This document shows, piece after piece, positions 48,383-56,509 of a DNA stretch of 64,000 nt (position 1 is its first letter; each line of letters opens with the position of its first letter). Source of the DNA: Deinococcus roseus (GTDB lineage Bacteria; Deinococcota; Deinococci; Deinococcales; Deinococcaceae); assembly GCF_014646895.1 (NCBI RefSeq), contig NZ_BMOD01000011.1, positions 62,001 to 126,000 of the forward strand, in the 5' to 3' direction. The position numbers and the translations under genes were made by a program. The notes below the pieces were generated by a model. That model did no database searches and had not been told where the DNA came from. It saw nothing but the letters and a program-made list of their open reading frames with translations.

Positions 48383-49630
48383 TTGAACCTGCAAACCCGC
48401 CTCTCGGTGTGGGTGGGTGGGGTGCTGTTTCTGGCCCTCACCACCCTCAGCGTGCTGTCCGGGGTGGTGCTCTACCAGGTGCGCCTCTCGGACATGAACC
48501 AGGAACTGAGAGACCAGTCCCGACTGGTGATGAACTCTGCCCGCCTGTACCAGGGCAAAAACCTGCCCAATGTGGTCTTGCAAACCCTGGCTTCCGGTTC
48601 AGAGTTTGTGGATGCACGCATCGAGCAGCAAGGCAAAGTGATCTGGGAGAGCGATTTTCGCAACATGCCAGAGACAGTGCAGGAAGGGTTCAGCAACCTC
48701 TCGGGCTGGCACGTGTACCGCATCAGCAGCTCAGAATTTGAGGTGGAGGTGGGCCGCCCCCTCACTTCCCTGCAAGAAACCCTGCGCTCTTACGCAGTGG
48801 TGAGCATCCCGCTTACCCTGTTGATGTCACTGCTGGGTGCGCTGGGTTCAGGCTGGGTGCTGGGACGCAACCTCCAACCCCTCAGCAACCTGACCGCACG
48901 GGTGCAAACCCTGGACCGCCCCGAACCCATCCCGGAAATCCACCGCCCGGATGAGGTGGGCATGCTGGCCCGTGCCCTGGCCGAAAGCCTGGAGACCTTG
49001 CAGCGCACCCGCAAAGCCGAGCTGGAATTCCTGCGGGTGGCCAGCCACGAACTCCGCACCCCCCTCACCGCACTGAAAGCCGAGCTGGAATACACCCTCT
49101 CCAAACCCCGTGACCTGCAGGTCTACGAAACGGCCCTGCGCACCCTGCACCGCAACACCGAGCACCTGGAGCGGCTGGCCATCAATCTGCTGACCCTCAC
49201 CCGCCTGCAGGGCAGCCCTCTGGACTTGCAACCCGTGGATCTGTGGGAGATCACCGGAGCCGTGATCGACCGCATGGTGCCTCTGGCCCTCAAAAAGAAC
49301 CTCTCACTGGATTTTGATGGCCTCCCCACCACCGTGAAGGGAGATCCCATCACGCTCAGCCGTTTGATTGAGAACCTGATTTTCAACGCCATCCGCTACA
49401 CCCGCGATGGAGAAATCCGGGTGATGCTGGGAGAACACATGCTGACCGTGCAGGACCAGGGCCAGGGCTTTCCCCAGGAACTGCTGGAAGACCATGAAGC
49501 CCAGAAACCCGATCTGGAAGGATTCGGGATTGGCATGAAGGTGGTGCGCAGCATCTGTGCCCTGCACCACGCCCACCTGCAGCTGGAAAACACCATCAGG
49601 GGGGCCAGAGTGACCGTCACTTTCCCCTGA
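48383..49630 (+). CDS. Sensor histidine kinase
   Basis: 415 aa. N-terminal membrane helix (VGGVLFLALTTLSVLSGVVL), short periplasmic sensor (about 35-140), second helix (VVSIPLTLLMSLLGALGSGW), HAMP, then HisKA His222 in RVASHELRTPLTAL. The ATPase part has NLIFNAIRYT and VQDQGQGFPQ, with GFGIGMKVVRS as G2 box. Starts at TTG 48383 with GAGGAGG upstream. Forms an operon with the response regulator before it. Confidence 0.9.
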   Translation: MNLQTRLSVWVGGVLFLALTTLSVLSGVVLYQVRLSDMNQELRDQSRLVMNSARLYQGKNLPNVVLQTLASGSEFVDARIEQQGKVIWESDFRNMPETVQEGFSNLSGWHVYRISSSEFEVEVGRPLTSLQETLRSYAVVSIPLTLLMSLLGALGSGWVLGRNLQPLSNLTARVQTLDRPEPIPEIHRPDEVGMLARALAESLETLQRTRKAELEFLRVASHELRTPLTALKAELEYTLSKPRDLQVYETALRTLHRNTEHLERLAINLLTLTRLQGSPLDLQPVDLWEITGAVIDRMVPLALKKNLSLDFDGLPTTVKGDPITLSRLIENLIFNAIRYTRDGEIRVMLGEHMLTVQDQGQGFPQELLEDHEAQKPDLEGFGIGMKVVRSICALHHAHLQLENTIRGARVTVTFP

Positions 49631-49757
49631 AACACCAGAGAATCCCGTACAATGGGGGCTGGTCGCTGCTTTTTCCAGAGAAAAACAGCCTCAAGTTCAA
49701 CACAACCCGGGCTCCACACAAAAAACGAGGATCATCCCCTCTGTTGAGGTCAATCAC

Positions 49758-50723
49758 ATGCAGCACGAAAACATGCAGGACAACCCCCTTCAGGACAGCC
49801 TTCACACCACAGACACCACAGACACCACAGAGGGCACAGAGGGCACAGAAAAAAGTTACTCCGGAAACTTCTTCCGGCTGAAACGGCAACTGGAACGCCA
49901 GGTGGCCCAGGCCATCACCGACTACGGCATGATCGACGATGGAGACACCGTGCTGGTGTGCCTCTCGGGAGGCAAGGACTCCTACACCATGCTGGACACC
50001 CTCATGGAGTTGCAGAAGCGGGCACCCATCGACTTCAAACTGATCGCCATGAACCTCGATCAGAAACAGCCCGGCTTTCCCAGCCACATTCTTCCTGAGT
50101 ACCTGAAGAACCTGGGCGTGGAGTACCGCATCCTGGAGCAGGACACCTACAGCGTGGTGAAAGAGAAAATCCCCGAAGGCAAAACCATGTGCAGTTTGTG
50201 TTCCAGACTGCGCCGGGGGGCCATCTACACCTTCGCCAGAGAGATCGGGGCCAACAAGATCGCGCTGGGGCACCACCGGGACGACATCCTGGAAACCTTC
50301 TTCATGAACATGTTCTTTGGAAGCCGCCTGAAAGCCATGCCCCCCAAACTGGTCTCTGATGACGGCCAGAATGTGGTGATCCGCCCGCTGGCCTACTGCA
50401 CCGAGAAGGACATCGAGCGTTACGCCCGTGCCCGCGAATTCCCCATCATTCCCTGCAACCTGTGCGGCTCTCAGGAGAATTTGCAGCGCAGAATCGTCGG
50501 GGAAATGCTGGAAAGCTGGGAGCGCCAGAGTCCGGGCCGCCTCAACAACATCTTCCGTGCCCTCAGCCATGTCAGTGCCAGCCATTTGCTGGACCCTGGC
50601 CTCTTTGACTTTCGGGGGCTCACCCGAGACACCGTGGTCCCCGAGGGAGACATTGCTTTTGACCAGCAGGATTTCAAGCCAGAGCGGTTTGAGGATGCGC
50701 TGGAAGAGTTGCCTTTGATCTGA
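49758..50723 (+). CDS. ttcA: tRNA 2-thiocytidine synthetase TtcA-like
   Basis: 321 aa. The PP-loop SGGKDSYTML activates C32 of tRNA with ATP; CSLC and CNLC bind the iron-sulphur cluster that holds the sulphur. GHHRDDILETFFMNMFFG is the family signature. Residues about 16-32 (DTTDTTEGTEGTEKS) come from 9-bp tandem repeats at 49803-49847 and are not part of the fold; translation might also start later. GAGGT precedes the ATG. A terminator and heptads follow. Confidence 0.92.
   Translation: MQHENMQDNPLQDSLHTTDTTDTTEGTEGTEKSYSGNFFRLKRQLERQVAQAITDYGMIDDGDTVLVCLSGGKDSYTMLDTLMELQKRAPIDFKLIAMNLDQKQPGFPSHILPEYLKNLGVEYRILEQDTYSVVKEKIPEGKTMCSLCSRLRRGAIYTFAREIGANKIALGHHRDDILETFFMNMFFGSRLKAMPPKLVSDDGQNVVIRPLAYCTEKDIERYARAREFPIIPCNLCGSQENLQRRIVGEMLESWERQSPGRLNNIFRALSHVSASHLLDPGLFDFRGLTRDTVVPEGDIAFDQQDFKPERFEDALEELPLI
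49803..49847 (+). repeat. 9-bp tandem repeat in the 5' part of ttcA
   Basis: Five units of 9 bases (CACACCACA, GACACCACA twice, GAGGGCACA twice). They encode the Thr/Asp/Glu-rich linker before the catalytic domain; the period keeps the frame. Confidence 0.85.
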
Positions 50724-50731
50724 AGCAGAAG

Positions 50732-50902
50732 GCCGAGAGCCGAGAGCCGAGAGCCGAGAGCAAGGTAGCTCTTACAAGAATAGGTTGTCAAAAACAAAAC
50801 AGCAAAACAAAAGAGGAACCCCATTCGGGTTCCTCTTTTCAGTAAGCCTTTGCATAAGCCGTGCTGTGCAGCTCTCGGCCCTCGGCCCTGAGCCCTCGGC
50901 TT
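50732..50902. repeat. Heptad repeat pair (GCCGAGA family) joining convergent genes
   Basis: Four perfect GCCGAGA units (50732-50759) follow the ttcA stop codon. Facing units (50871-50900, complement of GCCGAGA/GCCGAGG) end right at the stop codon of the ferritin-like gene. A terminator lies between. Confidence 0.8.
50809..50839. terminator. Bidirectional terminator between ttcA and ferritin-like gene
   Basis: Perfect 13-bp stem AAAAGAGGAACCC/GGGTTCCTCTTTT with a CATTC loop. Confidence 0.92.
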
Positions 50903-51770
50903 ACTTGATGTTGCCGTTGAGACCGTTGGGGAAGAATCCCCCTTTGGTGGCCCCTGCAGCCAGATACACGATGTTGAGGACTTCACGGGTGGTGCGGTGG
51001 TAAGCGATGGCGTTGGCATCTGCAGCCACAATGTTGGCTTTGCCGCCTTTGGTGATGCCTTCATCTTTGCCGCCACCCACAGAACCACGCAGGGCAGAAA
51101 TGGCTGCCACCACGTCTTCCACGGTCAGGCCAGGAACCACCACGGTGTCTTTCTGGTCGTACAGGTAAGAGCGGATTTCTCCAGCGTGGTAGGCTTCCAC
51201 GGCCAGAATGCCTGCAGCTGCCTGCAGTACGTCTGGGCTGGTGATCAGGGTTGCCGCTCCGCTGTAGGCGGTCACACCCACATCTTCAAAGATGAAGGCA
51301 CCGTGGGCAAAAAACAGGTCGTTGGTGTAAGGGCTGAACCCTTTGATTTTTCCACCGCTGGCAGCATCGGCAGCAGCAGCAAAAGCAGGACCAATGTCAA
51401 GCTGGGGTCGGGCCACCGGGGTGCCGCCCAGTTTGGTGATGGTGGCACGCAGGGCCTTCACGTGGGCTTCTTCATCGCGGGCGATTTCCTCGGCGCGCTG
51501 TTGCAGGGCGGCACTGAGGGTGGCTTTTTTGCCTCCAGTGGCGGCAGGTCCACCTCCCGCATCGGCATTGCTGAGGCCTGCCCCGAAAGCGGCCCACAGG
51601 TAGAACTCTGCTTCCAGGTATTCCAGGTTGAGGGCAAAGTTCAGCACATCAATGTCTAGGTTGGGTTTGCTGGGGGCTGCAGTGACAGCGCAAGAGCCAA
51701 GCATGGCCCCTGCGCCCAGCATGCCAAGGGTGCCCAGAAACTGTCTGCGGTTGGGTTTGTTGTTGCTCAT
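50901..51770 (-). CDS. Tat-exported ferritin-like protein (Ferritin_2/DUF4439-type)
   Basis: 289 aa. The N-terminus RRQFLGTLGMLGAGAMLGSC is a twin-arginine signal with a possible lipobox Cys. Residues about 40-200 form a four-helix bundle with di-iron-type acids: NLEYLEAEFYLWAAFG, EEIARDEEAHVKAL, AVEAYHAGEIRSYL. This family is linked to desiccation tolerance in plants and is common in Deinococcus; iron or oxidant handling outside the cytoplasm is probable. GGAGGCC precedes the ATG. tatC and tatA lie next to it on the same strand. Confidence 0.85.
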   Translation of the reverse strand: MSNNKPNRRQFLGTLGMLGAGAMLGSCAVTAAPSKPNLDIDVLNFALNLEYLEAEFYLWAAFGAGLSNADAGGGPAATGGKKATLSAALQQRAEEIARDEEAHVKALRATITKLGGTPVARPQLDIGPAFAAAADAASGGKIKGFSPYTNDLFFAHGAFIFEDVGVTAYSGAATLITSPDVLQAAAGILAVEAYHAGEIRSYLYDQKDTVVVPGLTVEDVVAAISALRGSVGGGKDEGITKGGKANIVAADANAIAYHRTTREVLNIVYLAAGATKGGFFPNGLNGNIK

Positions 51771-51946
51771 GACAATGGCCTCCGTGTGGGCGCGGTGTGT
51801 GCCCCGCCCGGTGAAATGGGTCTTTGAATTTTTGAGGGATCTTGTTTGCCTCAGGTACTGATTTGCAGATGGTTGCGGTTTGGATGCAGCAAGAAAAAGG
51901 GATGCAGTGTGTTCTTTGTGTCCTGGATCACCAAGTCTGATCTGGA

Positions 51947-52714
51947 TCAGGAACGGGCTTCTTTTAAAGCCCGGCCTTCTGCCATGCGGGAGAACAGAAT
52001 GCCCAGTTCAAACAGCAGGTACAGCGGAATCGCCATCAGGGCCAGATTGAAAGGATCTGCGGTGGGCGTGATGATGGCAGACAGGATGGTCAGCGCCACC
52101 ACGGCGTATTTGCGGATGCCTGAGAGCATCTGGCTGCCCACCAGTCCCACCTTGGTGAGCAGGAAAATGGTGAGGGGAAGCTCGAAGACCAGTCCGAAGG
52201 TGGCCAGGTAGGTCACGATCTGGCTGATGTACTCTCCGATGGAAAGCAGGTTGGTGACGCCTCCCAGAAAGCCCAGCAGAAAAGGCAGGGCAGCGGGCAG
52301 GATGATGCGGTAGCAGAAGTACACGCCCAGCGCAAAAGACAGCCCGAGGCCCAGCACAAAAGGAGCACCCCATTTGCGTTCATCGGTGGTCAGACCAGGG
52401 GCCACAAAAGCCCAGATCTGGTAAACCATGAAAGGCAAAGCCACCACCAGACCACCAAACGCAGAGAGCTGCAAGGTGGTGATCAGGGGTTCTGTGACCG
52501 AAAGGGTCACAATTTCCACCTGATGACCTGTGTTCAGGTAGCCCTGCAAAGGACCTTTGAGAAACACCATCAACTGATCGCGGTAGGTGTAGGCCAGTGC
52601 AGAACCGATGCCCCAGAAAGCAATGGCGTAAATCAGGCGCAGGCGCAGTTCTTCCAGGTGGTCCATCAGGGGGGCTTCTTTGAAAGCAACAGACTGTCCT
52701 GGAACGCTCTGCAT
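51947..52714 (-). CDS. tatC: Sec-independent protein translocase TatC
   Basis: 255 aa, six membrane helices. LMDHLEELRLRLIYAIAFW is the N-terminal family motif (binds the twin-arginine signal); LSAFGGLVVALPFMVYQIWAFVAPGLT and FGLVFELPLTIFLL are the central signature. It begins 2 nt after tatA ends and is likely co-translated. Confidence 0.95.
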   Translation of the reverse strand: MQSVPGQSVAFKEAPLMDHLEELRLRLIYAIAFWGIGSALAYTYRDQLMVFLKGPLQGYLNTGHQVEIVTLSVTEPLITTLQLSAFGGLVVALPFMVYQIWAFVAPGLTTDERKWGAPFVLGLGLSFALGVYFCYRIILPAALPFLLGFLGGVTNLLSIGEYISQIVTYLATFGLVFELPLTIFLLTKVGLVGSQMLSGIRKYAVVALTILSAIITPTADPFNLALMAIPLYLLFELGILFSRMAEGRALKEARS

Positions 52715-52716
52715 GT

Positions 52717-52950
52717 TCAGCTGGCTTTCTCTTGAGGATTCACCACGGCAGGCATCACAGCAGGCACCACAGGGGTGGGTTCAGGGTCTTTGAACGAATC
52801 CGAAAGGTCATCTTGCAGGCTTTTGGTGCCTTTCTTGAATTCACGGATGCCCTGCCCGAGGCTTTTGCCCAGTTCAGGAAGTTTTTTGGGTCCAAAGACC
52901 AGCAGTGCGATCACCAGGATCAGGATGATTTCGGGAAATCCAAGGTTCAT
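52717..52950 (-). CDS. tatA: Sec-independent protein translocase TatA
   Basis: 77 aa. One membrane helix (LGFPEIILILVIALLVFGPK), the hinge FGPKKLPELGKSLG, then an amphipathic helix (GIREFKKGTKSLQDDL) and a Pro/Val-rich tail. This forms the translocation pore. ATG 52950 has AGGAGG upstream. A longer frame exists but lies in the divergent promoter region. Upstream, on the other strand, starts an ECF sigma factor. Confidence 0.95.
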   Translation of the reverse strand: MNLGFPEIILILVIALLVFGPKKLPELGKSLGQGIREFKKGTKSLQDDLSDSFKDPEPTPVVPAVMPAVVNPQEKAS

Positions 52951-53165
52951 AAAGTCCTCCTTTGTGAAACCTTCCCTGGTGAAAGTCCAGGTGGGGTCCT
53001 GAACACTGATCTGCGAAACCCGGCTGTTTGGATGCAGAGCAGCTGAGGTTGCGTTCTCAACTGTGTTCTCTGGAGCACAATTGCCAGAGCACTGCACCAG
53101 GAATCCAGACCGCTTGGTGGGGTATGCATCCAAAACCCCCTTCTTTTGCAGATAGACTTTTAAGC

Positions 53166-53720
53166 GTGAGTGACCTGACCGGCAACGAGCACCACCTGCA
53201 GCTTCTGATGCGCATCCAGCGTCAAGATCAGGAAGCTTTGCGCGAGCTTTTCAATGATCTGGGGTCCACCATCAAAGCCATCGCGTTTCGGATGCTGGGC
53301 AGCCTGGAGGATGCCGAGGAAGTCATGCAAGACACGTTTGTGGTTCTTTACAACAAGGCAAGCACCTACAGTCCAGACCGGGCTTCGGTGAAGACCTACC
53401 TGTGTGGCATCGCCCACAAAATGTGTCTGGAACGCCTGCGCACCCGTGGGTCCCGCCCTTTGAAGGTGGAAGAGTGGGACATCCACGACCCGGACACCGA
53501 AACCCTTGCTGCCGAAACCCGGCAACAGGATGATAAAATCGTGGTCGAAAAGGCCCTGAACACCCTGGACCCCTCTGAAAAGCGCCTGCTGGAACTGGCC
53601 TTCTATGATGGATACTCGCATTCGGAGCTGGTGGAGCACACCGGGATGGCCCTGGGCACCCTGAAAAGCAAACTCAGGCGAACCCTGATGAAACTGAAAG
53701 CCAGGCTGGAGGGCGCATGA
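53166..53720 (+). CDS. ECF-type RNA polymerase sigma factor
   Basis: 184 aa. Region 2: LFNDLGSTIKAIAFRMLGSLEDAEEVMQDTF (positions about 30-60); region 4: LNTLDPSEKRLLELAFYDGYSHSELVEHTGMALGTLKSKLRR. GTG 53166 is preceded by TAGACT (53153-53158) with a 7-nt gap, a leaderless start. The next gene overlaps by 4 nt and encodes the anti-sigma factor. Divergent from tatA, which it might control. Confidence 0.9.
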   Translation: MSDLTGNEHHLQLLMRIQRQDQEALRELFNDLGSTIKAIAFRMLGSLEDAEEVMQDTFVVLYNKASTYSPDRASVKTYLCGIAHKMCLERLRTRGSRPLKVEEWDIHDPDTETLAAETRQQDDKIVVEKALNTLDPSEKRLLELAFYDGYSHSELVEHTGMALGTLKSKLRRTLMKLKARLEGA

Positions 53721-54397
53721 AATACACCCGAGAACAACTTGCAGATTATGTGCTCGGGCAACTGGAGCCGCAGGAGATGCAAGAGATTGCAGATCACCTG
53801 CAGACCTCTGCAGAAGCGAGGCGTGAAGTGGAGGACCTTCAGGAAGCCCTGTTCCGCATGGCAGAAGAACTCCCTCCCATCCCGGTGAATCCCGACAGCT
53901 GGCAAAAAATCCAGAGCAAGCTGGAACCGCAAATCCAGCAGCCTGAGGCAAGTTCTGCACCTGTTTCTGCTCCTGCAGCGCGTTCCCTGCAGCTTCCCTC
54001 TTTCCTGTCCTGGGCTGCTGTGGTGGCGGTGCTGCTGGTGGGCGGATGGTTTGGAGTGGGCGTGTATCAGGAGAACCAGCAAACCCGCCTGATTGAAAGC
54101 TGGCTGCAGAACAACCCCAAAGTTGAAGCCCTGAAGCTGCAGGACCAGACCCAGGTGGCTTCGGTGGCTTTTCATCCAGACGGTCAGGCCCTCGTGATCA
54201 TGAATCAGAAAGCAGAACAGCAAAAAAGCTATCAGGTGTGGGGCATCAAGGGCGGTCAGCCGGTTTCTCTGGGCGTGGTGGCTTCCCGAACCTTCCAGGT
54301 GGACACTTCTGGTTATGAGGCCATTGCAGTCAGCCTGGAACCTGAAGGTGGCAGTGCAACCCCCACGCAGGTGCTGGGTGCTGTCCCAATCAGTTAA
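53717..54397 (+). CDS. RskA-like anti-sigma factor
   Basis: 226 aa. N-terminal anti-sigma domain (residues 1-50: YTREQLADYVLGQLEPQEMQ, EIADHLQTSAEARREVEDLQ); the usual zinc HxxxCxxC is replaced by HLQTS without Cys. Pro/Ala linker, one membrane helix (FLSWAAVVAVLLVGGWFGVG), then an extracytoplasmic RskA-type domain (YQVWGIKGGQPVSLGVV). It would hold the sigma factor at the membrane until a signal releases it. Overlaps the sigma gene (ATGA). Confidence 0.85.
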   Translation: MKYTREQLADYVLGQLEPQEMQEIADHLQTSAEARREVEDLQEALFRMAEELPPIPVNPDSWQKIQSKLEPQIQQPEASSAPVSAPAARSLQLPSFLSWAAVVAVLLVGGWFGVGVYQENQQTRLIESWLQNNPKVEALKLQDQTQVASVAFHPDGQALVIMNQKAEQQKSYQVWGIKGGQPVSLGVVASRTFQVDTSGYEAIAVSLEPEGGSATPTQVLGAVPIS

Positions 54398-54414
54398 AAT
54401 CCAAAAAACATGCT

Positions 54415-54443
54415 GAAGCCCTGGAGTTCAGGGCTTCTTTTCT
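54415..54443 (+). terminator. Terminator after the sigma/anti-sigma operon
   Basis: Perfect 9-bp stem GAAGCCCTG/CAGGGCTTC with a GAGTT loop and T run. Confidence 0.88.
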
Positions 54444-54446
54444 GGT

Positions 54447-55631
54447 TCAGGCCACCACCACCCGGTCCCGACCTGCTTTCTTGGCCTGATACAGGGCCTG
54501 GTCTGCCCGGTTCACGGTTTCCAGAGGGTCTTCTGGGGTCCGGTACTTTGCCACGCCCATCGAGATGGTGATGTGCTGGGTGTGCTCGGTGTCCCGGATG
54601 GGGGTGCCAGCCACAGCTTTGCGGATGGTTTCTGCAAACTGCTGGGCTTCCAGCAAGGTGGTGTTGGGCAGCAAACAAATGAATTCCTCGCCGCCGTAAC
54701 GGGCCAGAATGTCTTCGGGGCGCAGTTGCATCTGGATGCGGGCCACCAGCACCTTCAGAACGTGGTCTCCGAACAGGTGGCCTTTCTGGTCGTTGATGCG
54801 TTTGAAGTGGTCCAGGTCCATCATGATCAGGCACACCTCACTGTGGCTGTAGGGGGAGGCATACGCTTTCAGGTGCTCCAGAAAAGCCCGCCTGTTGAAG
54901 CATCCGGTCAGGGCGTCATTGAAAGCCATTTTGTTGCTGCGTCCCAGTGCGGCCTGCAGGTGGCCATTGACGGTGATGAGCTGTTCATTGCTTTCGCTGA
55001 GTTGTTCTTTGAAGCGGTGCACCTCTTCCAGCAGGATCCCCTGTTGCAGGTACAGTTCGATGGCTTTTCTGGAGATGGTGTGGGCCTGCTGGTGATAGCG
55101 GATCAGCACTCCGCAATAAATCAGTCCTCCCAGAGCCAGAAAACCATGGGTTTCATGCTGCTGCGCAGTCAGGGCCAGCCGAAAAATCAAAGGGAACAGG
55201 GTGAAAACCACCATCAACGGATAAATCACCGGGACTGCAGCATAGGTGACCACACTTCCTGAAATCACCGCCACAATGTAAATCAGCATCAGGTAAAAAC
55301 GTTCGGTGTGTTCAGGCTGAAAATACAGCATGGTAAAACAGGCCCAGCCCACGGCGCGGGTGGTGCTGAACACCAGTTCGCGGGTCAGCCAGTGTTCGGC
55401 AGCATGAAAATGCCGGATCTGGGGATAGCCGTAAACCGATCTGGCGTGCCAGAAAGCATGCACCAGCATGACCAGCGTCCAGCACAGGGTGAGCATGGGG
55501 GTCTGCCGGTAAAGCGAGGCCGCAAAGACCAGCACAGCAATGAAAGTCATCAGGACCGACTGGCGAACCTGCTCGTACAGTCGGTCCACACTTTCATCCA
55601 GAATGCGCTGTGACAGTGTTCTATGAACCAT
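54447..55631 (-). CDS. Membrane-bound diguanylate cyclase
   Basis: 394 aa. About six N-terminal membrane helices (VLMTFIAVLVFAASLY, MLTLCWTLVMLVHAFW, FYLMLIYIVAVISGSVVTYA and others) form a MASE-like sensor; then a coiled linker (EEVHRFKEQLSESNEQLIT) and a GGDEF domain with an intact GGEEF loop (ILARYGGEEFICLLP). It should make c-di-GMP from GTP. I start at ATG 55631 (GGTGGGGA upstream); a longer start lies 9 codons earlier (ATGGGGCTG). Confidence 0.87.
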   Translation of the reverse strand: MVHRTLSQRILDESVDRLYEQVRQSVLMTFIAVLVFAASLYRQTPMLTLCWTLVMLVHAFWHARSVYGYPQIRHFHAAEHWLTRELVFSTTRAVGWACFTMLYFQPEHTERFYLMLIYIVAVISGSVVTYAAVPVIYPLMVVFTLFPLIFRLALTAQQHETHGFLALGGLIYCGVLIRYHQQAHTISRKAIELYLQQGILLEEVHRFKEQLSESNEQLITVNGHLQAALGRSNKMAFNDALTGCFNRRAFLEHLKAYASPYSHSEVCLIMMDLDHFKRINDQKGHLFGDHVLKVLVARIQMQLRPEDILARYGGEEFICLLPNTTLLEAQQFAETIRKAVAGTPIRDTEHTQHITISMGVAKYRTPEDPLETVNRADQALYQAKKAGRDRVVVA

Positions 55632-55786
55632 TCCCCACCATCCGTCCAGCCCCATTGGCAAAGATGTGTGCAAAGTGAAGAGGGTAAGACCAGTATATTT
55701 TGTGAAGCCTTTCAGGTTTCTGTGCCACAACTGCATGGGTGACGCAGATCACAGAGATTGCTCAACTCCCGTATGATGGAGAACCG

Positions 55787-56509
55787 ATGTCGACCCATAC
55801 CCCCCGTTCCTTCCCGCACACCGGTCATGTTTATGATGTGGCCGTGGTTGGTGCGGGCCTTGCTGGCAGCGAGCTGGCCCACCACCTGGCCCAAAAGGGG
55901 CTGGATGTGCTGCTGGTCACCCAGAGCCTGGACAGCGTGGGCAACCTGTTTCACCCCACCGTGGACACCACATTCCCTGCAAGTTCCCTGATGCAGCTCT
56001 CTCTGGAAAAATCCTTGCCAGACCGCAGCCTGTGGGTGTTTCACCGCAATGTGAAGCAAACGCTGGAACTGGCTCCAGGCATTCACCTGCTGCAGTCCTG
56101 TGTGACCGCTCTGCACAAAGCCGAAGTGTTCCATCTGAGCACCTGGGAAGGCCCGGAGCGTCTGGCCCGCAAAGTGGTGCTGGCGGTGGGCAGCTTTCTG
56201 GATGCGCAGCTCACCATCGGCAACATCACCGAGGAGTCCGGCAGGCTCTCGGAAATTGCCTACAGCTTTCTGCACCAGGATTTGCTGGGACAGGGCTTTG
56301 AATTCAGCACCGCAACCCAGCAGGCCCCGGAAACCGGAGAAGCCGTGCCTTACTCTGTCCGTTTCCAGGCCCTGAAACAAACGGAACTGGAAGGCTTCCA
56401 GCTGAAACGCATTCCAGATCTGTATGCTCTGGGCCGCTGCACCGAAGGCGAGCACACCTACCAGAGCGTGGTGCAGGACGCTTTGCGTCTGGCAGAGGTG
56501 CTGTCATGA
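55787..56509 (+). CDS. MnmG/GidA-related FAD protein, short form
   Basis: 240 aa. The FAD motif VYDVAVVGAGLAGSELAHHLAQKG is at the N-terminus; LAVGSFLDAQLTIG and DLYALGRCTEGEHTYQSVVQ resemble the FAD-binding parts of MnmG and TrmFO, but the substrate and tRNA-binding domains are absent. It might be an independent oxidoreductase of tRNA or another substrate. GGAGAACC precedes the ATG. It overlaps trmB (ATGA), which supports a link with tRNA modification. Confidence 0.72.
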   Translation: MSTHTPRSFPHTGHVYDVAVVGAGLAGSELAHHLAQKGLDVLLVTQSLDSVGNLFHPTVDTTFPASSLMQLSLEKSLPDRSLWVFHRNVKQTLELAPGIHLLQSCVTALHKAEVFHLSTWEGPERLARKVVLAVGSFLDAQLTIGNITEESGRLSEIAYSFLHQDLLGQGFEFSTATQQAPETGEAVPYSVRFQALKQTELEGFQLKRIPDLYALGRCTEGEHTYQSVVQDALRLAEVLS

